A DNA stretch of 64,000 nt from Microcoleus sp. FACHB-68. GTDB taxonomy: Bacteria; Cyanobacteriota; Cyanobacteriia; Cyanobacteriales; Oscillatoriaceae. The stretch covers positions 124,001-188,000 of the forward strand of contig NZ_JACJOT010000009.1 in NCBI RefSeq assembly GCF_014695715.1, given 5' to 3'. Position numbers and translations under genes: made by a program. Positions 27,875 to 35,054 of the stretch are shown one piece after another (within the stretch, counting starts at the first letter, position 1; the number at the start of each line of letters is the position of its first letter). The notes under the pieces are model-generated. The model was not told the origin of the DNA. It searched no databases and was given only the letters and a program-made list of their open reading frames with translations.

Positions 27875-28901
27875 TTAACTATTTAAAACTATTATCTCCG
27901 CTAAAAGAGGCAGGACAGAATTCCCAAGTAGCTCAAACATTCTCGTTATAGGTGCATCAAGTACAAAATGATCTGGGTAACTTTGCAGTCCAAGCGTTTT
28001 AATTTATCAGGTATATTTTTATATTTACCCTCTTGATACATGATGCTGAATATATACAAATTCTTATTTTTATGCGAACGACAAATATGATTCCTTACCG
28101 TATTGTTAGCTTGAATTCTCATTAGCTTTTGAGACTCGGATTGAGGAAAAAATTATAAGCTTTAGGAGATTCAATTTGGTTGGGGGCAGTGTTTTTACTC
28201 TTCAAAGGTAAACATCTAGGTTCTAATTCTGGTAAATCTCCAATTGCTTCCCCTACAGAGACGGGAAAACCTATATTCGCATCTGGAAACTCGAAAGCTA
28301 GATTCGCATCTTTACGTCTACCAACAATGAATAAGCGTTTACGAATTTGAGGAACCCTGTAATCAGAAACAGTGAGAATTTGATAGCTAAGATTATAGCC
28401 TGGATAATCACGGTTTTTTCTACTTGAGCCATTCTCTAGATCTCTTGTCAAATTAGAAAATATCCAGTGATTGAGGAGATAATTCACATTTTCAATTACA
28501 AAAAACAAAGGTTTGTAGTATTTAACAAATCTAACAAACTCTTCATATAAAAAATTGCGGGCATCACTTTCAATATGTTTGCCTAATGATTTCATTTTAC
28601 CAATGCCTACTACTGAAAATACTTGGCAGGGTGGCCCCCCTATTAAAATATCAATTTCTCCCGGCTTGAACCCCAGCTTACTAAAATCAGTAATAGATTC
28701 GATAGACTGAGCATCACACATTAGTTTACAGCTAGGGAAATTTTTATAATGAGTTCTTATTGCATGAGGATTTTTATCAATTCCCCCTAATATTTTACAG
28801 CCAGCATTCTGAAAGCCTAAGCTCATCCCACCTGCACCGCAAAAGATATCGAGTACCGTAGGTGATTTTTTATTTTTACTTTTCGACTTAAATTCAAGCA
28901 T
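27875..28901 (-). pseudogene. C5 DNA methyltransferase, frameshifted and lacking its TRD
   Basis: Motifs I (DIFCGAGGMSLGF), IV with catalytic Cys (GGPPCQVFS), VI (ENV) and VIII (QIRKRLFIVG) read in frame from ATG 28901 to a premature stop at 28122. Shifting by one base at a T6 run (plus-strand A's 28147-28152; seven would restore the frame) continues with FFPQSESQKLMRI and NNTVRNHICRSHK, then IPDKLKR. A second break near 27990 jumps directly to LQSYPDHFVLDAP and MFELLGNSVLPLLAE (motifs IX-X) ending at TAA 27875. So the target recognition domain between IPDKLK and LQSYPD is deleted and the protein cannot be active. Its loss next to an apparently intact HNH gene is notable. Confidence 0.85.
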
Positions 28902-28907
28902 TATCAA

Positions 28908-29052
28908 AAAAACTGTACTACTTTTAATAATTTTACATTAACCTGTAGTTAGTCAATTATAAATATGAAAATATATTTCAAATTCAAGATTAATCTATTT
29001 TTAAAAAATCCATTTTTAATAAATCAAAACCTTGATAAAGAACTGCTTAAAA
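28908..29052. other. AT-rich cargo spacer
   Basis: A very AT-rich 145-bp segment between the methyltransferase start and the TniQ remnant. It likely holds the methyltransferase promoter. No tnsC remnant was recognised. Confidence 0.4.
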
Positions 29053-29605
29053 CTATACAATTATATGCCAATTCGCTATTTCTCCAAACCCCATAAAACA
29101 CCGCAGACACCACCCATCAACCCACAATCCCGGAATCTTAAACCTTGCCTTACACTTCGGACACTCTGGCAGTAAAGTCAATTCGTGCTTCTCACGGCTC
29201 TGCGTCTTCTTCAACTGAATTTTGCGACAAGGCACTTCAGCATAACACGCCCCACACAGCCGAATCGGCTCATGTTTCATCCGCACCCCTTCAGCAACAC
29301 CGAGAAGTTGACTATCTACCAATAGCACATCTGCACGGGTATGATCGCATTGCCAAACGCGATTGCTATACTCCAGCGATAAATGTTTGCCATCACGAGT
29401 CTTAACCGATAGCCGCGCTCCACTCCATCCCCTACTGCTGACACTTTGGGTTTGCTTTTGCATCTCAATAATTGGCTGTAAAACTCGGTAAACCGTACGT
29501 TAACTAGGATAATCCTCCTCCCCTAATTCAGTCCCCTTGCTTGTACCGGCAGCGCCACCTACTTAGGCGTAATTCGCTTACTGCCCTTATTGCCCTATAG
29601 GTACT
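29053..29605 (-). pseudogene. fused tnsB (middle) and tniQ (C-terminal half) relic
   Basis: From 29463 the minus strand reads TnsB-like: SRGWSGARLSVKTRDGKHLS and YSNRVWQCDHTRADVLLVD (start of the DDE catalytic core with its first Asp). Upstream, TnsB continues with stops: GNKGSKRITPK, then TAG, VALPVQARG, a frameshift, LGEEDYPS, TAA, RTVYRVLQPIIE. Downstream of about residue 55 the same frame becomes TniQ: GVRMKHEPIRLCGACYAEVP, then ECPKCKARFKIPGLWVDGW and CLRCF (zinc-binding pairs; one Cys of the usual CxxH is Arg). The C-terminal part of TnsB, all of TnsC and the N-terminal part of TniQ have been deleted, leaving an in-frame fusion of 136 codons. Confidence 0.85.
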
Positions 29606-29804
29606 GCCTTTTGTTCTAAAGCAGTGATTTTGTGTCCCAGGTACGCATGACATTAGTAATATCTAGAGGTTCAGGCGGTGAGGGTGAAGTGCGTGAGATA
29701 GTTTGCACAATGATTTCTCAGTGCTATCGTCAATAATGAGGGAGGGTAAATCAAATCGGGTTGCGCTATCACCGAATTGTTTGAATTGAGGAGAATGAGG
29801 CGAG
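29606..29804. other. region upstream of the tnsB relic
   Basis: About 200 bp with no readable gene. If the CAST left end survives it should be here, but I found no convincing inverted TGTCG terminus. Confidence 0.4.
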
Positions 29805-30365
29805 ATGATCACCACTACTCAGGAAATTGCACATTTTTCAATAGAAGATTACCATCAGATGATTGCGGCAGGAATTTTGAGCGAGCGCCGCGTGGAACTA
29901 CTCGATGGGTTGATTTGGGAACTGCCGGCAGAAGGAACGGAACACACCTATTTTGAGGAAAATTTAGCCAAAAGTCTGGAACGCTTAACAGAGGGGCGGG
30001 CGTATGTCAGAGAAAACAAGCCAATCACTTTGTCAAATTCCGAACCGGAACCGGATATCGTCATCCCTAAATTACCGCGTTCACAGTATCTAGAGCATCA
30101 CCCATTTCCCACCGATATTTTATTGTTGATTGAAGTTTCCAAGTCCACGCTAGAACGCGATACTTCAGTTAAGAAAAGAATTTATGCGCGAGAGAATATA
30201 CCAGAATATTGGGTCGTTGATGTTGCCGGCAGGAAGCTGATTGTTTATCGTTCGCCAGCGTTAGAAGATTATCAGCAAAAGATAGAGTTTTCGTCGATTG
30301 AAACAATCTCCCCGTTAGCTTTTGCCGATGTTGAGATTGCGATCACGCAGATTTTTTCCATCTGA
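29805..30365 (+). CDS. Uma2 family endonuclease-like protein (DUF820)
   Basis: A 186-residue PD-(D/E)XK-fold protein of the large cyanobacterial Uma2 family. Seen: FSIEDYHQMIAAGILSERRV (N-terminal helix and VELLDG strand), the acidic EPEPDIVIPK at about 87, the ILLLIEVSKSTLERD strand with the E-x-K core, and YARENIPEYWVVDV. The genuine role of these proteins is unclear; many are near transposons. It is adjacent to the CAST relic but looks intact. Confidence 0.85.
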   Translation: MITTTQEIAHFSIEDYHQMIAAGILSERRVELLDGLIWELPAEGTEHTYFEENLAKSLERLTEGRAYVRENKPITLSNSEPEPDIVIPKLPRSQYLEHHPFPTDILLLIEVSKSTLERDTSVKKRIYARENIPEYWVVDVAGRKLIVYRSPALEDYQQKIEFSSIETISPLAFADVEIAITQIFSI

Positions 30366-30794
30366 TGGGCGATCTTTTTGGCTACTAGGAGCAATCTTGA
30401 CAGCTTGCCGGTCATCAATTGCTTTAACATGAGTGAACAATCGTTCATCTCACAGCAGCTTTTTAGGAATTCTTAGAATTGAAAGCCAAATTCTAACTCA
30501 ACAAATGGGATCGCTATCCCGTGTTAACCGGGTCATTGAGCCGCTTAATTGCCCGATTCCCAAAGCAGACTTCTTTACAAACGGTTTGAATTGTTTCCTT
30601 CACGGTGTGGCCGGTTTATATTTCAAGGAAGGATCATTAAACAGAACTCTAGTAATACTAAATCCGGTTAGGGTTGGCGACTAAAAAAATCGGTTGCGAC
30701 AGAGACACCCGCCCGAATTGCCAACTGCGTTTCGCTCCGCAAAAAAAGAGTCTGACTTAACCGGATTTGATATAAGTTCTCCCCCAACAGGGTT
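30366..30794. other. intergenic region with an inverted-repeat element
   Basis: About 430 bp. The 3' half is a small element bounded by AAATCCGGTTA at 30660-30670 and its inverse TAACCGGATTT at 30758-30768. No supported gene; an 83-codon plus-strand frame at 30433 shows no motif. Confidence 0.45.
30660..30768. repeat. MITE-like 109-bp inverted-repeat element
   Basis: An 11-bp perfect inverted repeat (AAATCCGGTTA at 30660-30670, TAACCGGATTT at 30758-30768) encloses about 87 bp. The size and ends suggest a non-autonomous miniature element. Confidence 0.45.
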
Positions 30795-30825
30795 AAAAAA
30801 AACTCCCCAGCATGGTTGTGGGGAG
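30795..30825 (-). terminator. intrinsic terminator for the peroxiredoxin gene
   Basis: On the minus strand CTCCCCA and TGGGGAG form a 7-bp stem (30803-30809 and 30819-30825) followed by a T8 run (30795-30802). It lies about 50 bp past the stop of the peroxiredoxin-glutaredoxin gene. Confidence 0.85.
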
Positions 30826-30877
30826 ATGTTCGGGGCTTCTAAAAATTGCAATTGATGGTTAAAAAGCCCTCATTCAA

Positions 30878-31618
30878 TCACCCAGCAAGACTGCGAAAAT
30901 ACGCGTCAAGAGCGTCAGATCCGCCGATTAGCTTACCATCAACAAAGACTTGCGGAACTGTAGTCGCACCGGCAACTGCCCGCAGGGAGCGATTGGTGAT
31001 TTCTGGACCCAAAACAATTTCCTCAAAATCGATGTTGTGTTCCTTCAGCGCCGCTTTCGCGCGAGCACAGAAAGGACAACCGACTTTGGTGAATAAAGAA
31101 ACCATTTGAGGTTTTGCTGCATTGGGATTAATGTAGCGCAGCATTGTCTCTGCATCAGACACTTCAAACGGATCTCCCGCGACTTCCGGTTCAATAAACA
31201 TCTTTTCGATGACACCATCCTTGACTAACATGGAATAGCGCCAAGAACGTTTACCGAAACCTAGGTCATCTTTATCAACTAGCATCCCCATTTGGGCGCT
31301 AAATTCGCCATTGCCATCGGGAAGAAACGTGATGTTTTCTGCTGCTTGAGTTTTCTTCCACTCATTCATCACAAAAGTGTCATTGACTGAGACGCAGACG
31401 ATTTCATCTACGCCATTTTCCCTAAAAACTTTTGCGAGTTCGTTATAACCCGGAACGTGCGTAGAAGAGCAAGTCGGCGTAAAAGCGCCGGGAAGGGCAA
31501 AAACAATTACGGTTTTACCCGCAAACAGCTCGTCAGTCGTGATATCAACCCATTTATCATTCTGGCGGGTCTTGAAAGTGATGCTGGGAACTCTTTCCCC
31601 TTCACGATTTTTCAGCAT
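30878..31618 (-). CDS. peroxiredoxin-5/glutaredoxin fusion
   Basis: A 246-residue hybrid. The N-terminal peroxiredoxin-5 domain (about 1-160) has the peroxidatic Cys in [11 protein letters not shown]. The C-terminal glutaredoxin domain (about 170-246) has CPFC in [17 protein letters not shown] and the [17 protein letters not shown] loop. It reduces peroxides using glutathione, with the glutaredoxin domain acting as the internal reductant. Such fusions are known in cyanobacteria and Proteobacteria. A strong terminator follows. Confidence 0.95.
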   Translation of the reverse strand: MLKNREGERVPSITFKTRQNDKWVDITTDELFAGKTVIVFALPGAFTPTCSSTHVPGYNELAKVFRENGVDEIVCVSVNDTFVMNEWKKTQAAENITFLPDGNGEFSAQMGMLVDKDDLGFGKRSWRYSMLVKDGVIEKMFIEPEVAGDPFEVSDAETMLRYINPNAAKPQMVSLFTKVGCPFCARAKAALKEHNIDFEEIVLGPEITNRSLRAVAGATTVPQVFVDGKLIGGSDALDAYFRSLAG

Positions 31619-31923
31619 TCCCTATCTCCTGTTGTGCGCGGTTTCGCCGGCAGCATTTCATTGAGCAGATTGCTTTGCTGCTGCCGGTGAGTCCAATAGA
31701 AAACTTAACACACGATCCCTACCAACGTTTGTCTTCTGCCTCTCAACGACAGACTTGACAGAGGAGTGGGTGTGATTAGCCAGTGAGTGGTTAGACGCTT
31801 GAAGGGTCAGACTGCGGTCACATCATTAGTTGACACAAATCACATTTTGCGATAGCAGCGGTCACTTTACAATATCTTTAAAAAACCTAGGATGATTATT
31901 AAGAGATAGAGGAGCGCTTTAAC
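31619..31923. other. divergent intergenic region
   Basis: About 305 bp between the peroxiredoxin gene and the small ORF at 31924. It should carry both promoters. No gene seen. Confidence 0.45.
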
Positions 31924-32040
31924 ATGGCCAACAGCGAGAAGAAACTGCGTCAAAATCCCTATACCACTTATCGTGACCCCCAAACTGGCCTATGGATTGT
32001 TGTGAAACCGGATGAGGGAGCAGAGCGAAAAGTGGCTTAG
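31924..32040 (+). CDS. 38-residue small protein, unknown function
   Basis: A short ORF, MANSEKKLRQNPYTTYRDPQ at the start, ending with a basic KPDEGAERKVA. The start is preceded by a GAGG ribosome-binding site about 11 nt upstream. I recall similar short cyanobacterial proteins with NPYTTYRDPxTGxW, so it is likely real. No function known. Confidence 0.6.
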   Translation: MANSEKKLRQNPYTTYRDPQTGLWIVVKPDEGAERKVA

Positions 32041-32416
32041 GTGCCGGCTCAGCCGGATTTATCGCTTGAAGATATTAGTGCGCTCGAAGTGGGTTTCCCG
32101 CTCGCCCATGCCTGCCGGCTTCACGAGAGGGTGAAAAAGTCAAATGCCGGTTTCTATATAAAATTCCTTAAATCAATTGTTTATTTTAATCAGTTTCGTC
32201 CATTGGAAGAACCTGACAAACTCACCACTGACAAGCGATACCAGCTTATTAGACTGATAAAAAAATTTTTCATAAAAAATAAGTCCAGCCGATGTCCTCG
32301 TAATCGGCTAGGCTTGTTGGGTGATTTTAGACGCTCTCAAAAACGTTTTGTTTTGAGCAGCAAGTCAGGGAACACATTTGCTGAAACCTAGGCACAGCGG
32401 GTGCCAGGGCGGTATT
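32041..32416. other. intergenic region without a supported gene
   Basis: About 375 bp between the small ORF and psbN. A 116-codon plus-strand open frame abutting the small ORF lacks any family signal and is not called. No hairpin terminator was identified. Confidence 0.45.
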
Positions 32417-32548
32417 TTAGTCTTCGTGATCCTCAAATGGATCGGCTAAGTCCTTAGAAGGTGGGCCAAAAGCCGTGTAGATTGAAAAGCCGGTCATGGC
32501 GACCAAGATGGCGCAAATCGAAATGCTAAGAACTGTTGCGGGTTCCAT
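32417..32548 (-). CDS. psbN: PsbN, photosystem II assembly factor
   Basis: A 43-residue single-helix thylakoid protein that assists photosystem II assembly and repair. The sequence [20 protein letters not shown] and the C-terminal [16 protein letters not shown] are diagnostic. It lies opposite psbH, with about 83 bp between their starts, the conserved psbN/psbH arrangement of cyanobacteria. Confidence 0.95.
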   Translation of the reverse strand: MEPATVLSISICAILVAMTGFSIYTAFGPPSKDLADPFEDHED

Positions 32549-32631
32549 CTGATAAATAAATTATGAGTGTTAATCTTATACAATTTTACAAAACGTTAAA
32601 AACTTCTGTCGAGACTCTTCATAGGTGACTT

Positions 32632-32835
32632 ATGGCACAACGGACTAGGTTGGGAGAAATCCTCAGACCCCTTAACTCCGAGTATGGTAAAGTAGCACCC
32701 GGTTGGGGCACAACGCCATTGATGGCTGTGTTTATGGGTCTATTTTTCGTATTCTTGCTGATCATTCTGCAACTCTACAACTCCTCACTGCTGATTCAGA
32801 ACGTCGATGTGGATTGGAGAAGTCTAGGCGGCTAG
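32632..32835 (+). CDS. psbH: PsbH, photosystem II 10 kDa phosphoprotein homologue
   Basis: A 67-residue single-helix subunit of photosystem II, with a short soluble N-terminus ([20 protein letters not shown]) and one membrane helix ([20 protein letters not shown]). Length and motifs fit. psbH in cyanobacteria usually lacks the N-terminal Thr phosphorylation site found in plants. Confidence 0.96.
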   Translation: MAQRTRLGEILRPLNSEYGKVAPGWGTTPLMAVFMGLFFVFLLIILQLYNSSLLIQNVDVDWRSLGG

Positions 32836-32954
32836 TTGATGCTGTGGCAGTGTAGCGAGAGAGCAAGTGCGCCTCCCCAGCCACTCGCCACGAAACATTA
32901 TTAACTCCACGTTTGGAAAGCCAGGAATTTATTCGTTAGGCTTGTGATATTGTT

Positions 32955-32978
32955 TCCCGGCTAGACCGGGATTTTTTT
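32955..32978 (+). terminator. intrinsic terminator of psbH
   Basis: CCCGG (32956-32960) pairs with CCGGG (32966-32970), loop CTAGA, then a T7 run. It lies 120 bp after psbH and 43 bp before tatA. Confidence 0.85.
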
Positions 32979-33020
32979 GTCGGTTTTATACTAGAGCGAG
33001 AAGTCGCAGGAGGAAGGCGC

Positions 33021-33260
33021 GTGAATATTTTTGGGATTGGCTTGCCGGAGATGGCGGTGATTATGGTACTCGCCTTGTTGGTATTTGGCCCCAAAAAATT
33101 GCCAGAAATCGGTCGCAGTATGGGTAAGGCGATTCGAGGCTTTCAGCAAGCTTCTAGTGAGTTTGAGTCAGAGTTTAAGCGGGAAGTTGAGGAAATCGAG
33201 CAAGCAACGACTGCGCCGGCTAAATCTGAGAAAATAACCGGCACATCTGAGCAAGGCTAG
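33021..33260 (+). CDS. tatA: TatA/TatE-type Sec-independent translocase subunit
   Basis: A 79-residue Tat translocase pore-forming subunit. N-terminal hydrophobic helix [20 protein letters not shown], then an amphipathic helix [15 protein letters not shown]. The Phe-Gly-Pro hinge is present. The start is GTG 33021, preceded by AGGAGG at 33008-33013. It moves folded twin-arginine proteins across the thylakoid or plasma membrane. Confidence 0.94.
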   Translation: MNIFGIGLPEMAVIMVLALLVFGPKKLPEIGRSMGKAIRGFQQASSEFESEFKREVEEIEQATTAPAKSEKITGTSEQG

Positions 33261-33345
33261 GGATATTGGGAAAAAATGAAGGATGAAGGATGAATTCGGC
33301 CTTTGGCCCTTTGCCTTCTTCTCAAGATTTAAAGACTGAAGTGTA

Positions 33346-33978
33346 ATGACAGAAGCAACGGCATCACCGGCTTTGGTAATTCCCCAACTGATCGTGGGTT
33401 TGGGGAATCCAGAGCCAAAATATGATCGAACGCGGCACAATATCGGCTTTGCCGCTGTTGACGCCTTAGCCAGTTCTTGGCAGATTCCCTTGGCTGAAAA
33501 TCGCAAGTTTCAGGCAGCTTTTGGGGAAGGACAAAGTTTAAAAGGCAATAAAATTCGCCTGCTCAAGCCGCTTACCTACATGAATCGCTCTGGCCAAGCG
33601 ATTCGAGCGGTGACGGATTGGTATAAGCTGCCGGCAGAGTCGGTGCTGGTGATTTATGACGATATGGATTTGCCGGTGGGCCGGCTGCGGTTGCGGCTGT
33701 CTGGGTCTGCCGGCGGTCATAATGGGATGAAGTCTACGATCTCTCATCTGGGCACCCAAAATTTCCCCCGTCTGCGAATTGGAATTGGCAAGCCGGCTGA
33801 AAATGAGGGTGATCCTGCTATTTCTCACGTTCTTGGCAAATTTTCGCCGGCTGAAACGAAGTTAATGTCAGAAGTTCTGCAACTCGTTGTGGACGCCGTG
33901 GAACTCAGTCTCAAGCAGGGTGTGGAAAAAGCAATGAATTTTTACAATAATCGTACGGTCACCAGTGATGGTGCATAA
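33346..33978 (+). CDS. pth: peptidyl-tRNA hydrolase
   Basis: A 210-residue enzyme that cleaves the ester of peptidyl-tRNA released from stalled ribosomes. Seen: LIVGLGNPEPKYDRTRHNIG with catalytic His, LKPLTYMNRSGQAI, VIYDDMDLPVGRLRLR and GGHNGMKSTISHLGT. It follows tatA by 85 bp. Confidence 0.97.
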   Translation: MTEATASPALVIPQLIVGLGNPEPKYDRTRHNIGFAAVDALASSWQIPLAENRKFQAAFGEGQSLKGNKIRLLKPLTYMNRSGQAIRAVTDWYKLPAESVLVIYDDMDLPVGRLRLRLSGSAGGHNGMKSTISHLGTQNFPRLRIGIGKPAENEGDPAISHVLGKFSPAETKLMSEVLQLVVDAVELSLKQGVEKAMNFYNNRTVTSDGA

Positions 33979-34084
33979 ATATCCGGGTAATTGCTAATCA
34001 ATAAAAGTCTGTAGATGCGGGCTTTTTTTTTCTTCACCTAAATTTCGGCTGCTTGTAAATAGCATCTATACAGACGGATTTTGT

Positions 34085-34348
34085 ATGAGTTATAACCGTC
34101 TCCCAAAAACAACGGCCCATGTTCGGGTCACTCAACAGTCTTGGCAACAAGGCACGATCGAAGGAGAAGTGATTGCCGGCTCCTATGCGTGGCAATTTCA
34201 ATGGTGTTTCAAACGTGGCCAACTTGCCATTGAGCCTTCCAGCGGACGAGCTTTAATTCAGGAACCGCTAGGACGCTTCTTGGAAAAATGGGACTACCAG
34301 TTAGAACCTGGGGGTGATTACTCGTTTACGATTCGGGCGGAGCTTTAA
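34085..34348 (+). CDS. DUF3146 family protein
   Basis: An 87-residue cyanobacterial protein of the DUF3146 family. Family-type residues seen: TAHVRVTQQSWQQGTIEGEV, WQFQWCFKRGQLAIEPSSGR and LEPGGDYSFTIRAEL. No function is known. It converges on the YqgF-like gene, the two separated by a heptamer repeat. Confidence 0.8.
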   Translation: MSYNRLPKTTAHVRVTQQSWQQGTIEGEVIAGSYAWQFQWCFKRGQLAIEPSSGRALIQEPLGRFLEKWDYQLEPGGDYSFTIRAEL

Positions 34349-34351
34349 GAG

Positions 34352-34438
34352 GGGGCATGGGGCATGGGGCATGGGGCATGGGGCATGGGGCATAGGGCAT
34401 GGGGCATGGGGCATGGGGCATAGGGCATGGGGCATAGG
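34352..34438. repeat. short tandem heptamer repeat (GGGGCAT)n
   Basis: About a dozen near-perfect copies of GGGGCAT/AGGGCAT between the convergent DUF3146 and YqgF-like genes. Cyanobacteria carry short tandemly repeated heptanucleotides (STRR), which this fits. The DNA may be length-variable. Confidence 0.85.
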
Positions 34439-34461
34439 CTTAGGGGCTGCGGCGGCTGGTT

Positions 34462-34881
34462 TTACCGGCTCTGGAGTTTTAAATATCGTTCGATTAAAAC
34501 GATGGCGACAATGTCATCCACCGGACGGGGAGGCTCTCGCATTCCTTTGGGGATCAGGCGTGACAAGCCGGCAGGGGGATACATTTCCCAGTAACGATCC
34601 CGCGCCTCTAAGCTGCTGTAGCGCTCATCTACCATCACAATTTCCACTGAGGCCGGTAGTGCCTCAATGAGTTGTTTTTTCCAAGATTTCGCGGTGGTTT
34701 GATCTCCCATGACCAATAAGCCGGTGGGATATTCTTGACACAGAGATTGGATTGTTGAGATCGCCTTCTCTGACGGCACAACTTGATGTAGAAATACCTT
34801 GCCATTTACCCCCATTACAGCAACGCCACACTTGAGGCGTCCGGGATCAAAACCTAATATTCTTTCAGGAGGATTAATCAT
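34462..34881 (-). CDS. YqgF/RuvX-like RNase H-fold nuclease
   Basis: A 139-residue protein (start MINPPERILG at 34881) with the RNase H-like signature ILGFDPGRLKCGVAVMGV, the middle acidic strand VEIVMVDERYSSLEARDRY and C-terminal PVDDIVAIVLIERYL. It belongs to the pre-16S rRNA nuclease/Holliday-junction resolvase family, in a cyanobacterial branch. The frame extends 15 codons to ATG 34926, but the extension has no family similarity. It precedes the DUF3084 gene, and the pair is a conserved neighbourhood in cyanobacteria, as I recall. Confidence 0.78.
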   Translation of the reverse strand: MINPPERILGFDPGRLKCGVAVMGVNGKVFLHQVVPSEKAISTIQSLCQEYPTGLLVMGDQTTAKSWKKQLIEALPASVEIVMVDERYSSLEARDRYWEMYPPAGLSRLIPKGMREPPRPVDDIVAIVLIERYLKLQSR

Positions 34882-35054
34882 AACTTTCCAGGGAGAGAGC
34901 CGGCGAGAACAGAAAAAAGAAGACATGAATCTTCTCTTTTACCTTCTTACTTTTACCTTAATTTTCTTCATAATTGTGAGGATATTTTTTGCTGTGCCAA
35001 GATCAACGATACGCGAAGCGCTTGGACTTCGGTCGTGTTTCAAAAAAATAGTGA

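Larger units (their letters stand above)
26649..29605. mobile_element. degenerate type V-K CRISPR-associated transposon (CAST)
   Basis: Gene remnants appear on the minus strand in the order tnsB-tniQ fusion, C5 methyltransferase (cargo), HNH nuclease (cargo), cas12k fragment, CRISPR repeats, and the block ends at a TGTCGA terminus 8 bp from tRNA-Ala. This is the canonical order of type V-K CASTs. tnsC, most of cas12k and a recognisable left end are absent, so the element cannot move by itself. The right boundary is set by the TGTCGA end (26649). The left boundary is only the last readable TnsB codon (about 29605) and the true element may extend to about 29800. The family identity rests on my recall of Cas12k, TnsB and TniQ sequences and should be confirmed by search. 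Confidence 0.85.

Noticed and set aside
29640-29760. CAST left end
   Set aside because: Some TGACA-like words, but no inverted TGTCG terminus with repeated TnsB sites.
30433-30684. 83-codon frame after Uma2
   Set aside because: No motif; partly inside a repeat element.
32041-32391. 116-codon frame after the 38-residue gene
   Set aside because: No start-site signal and no similarity.
34352-34438. CRISPR array
   Set aside because: Heptamer tandem repeat with no spacers.
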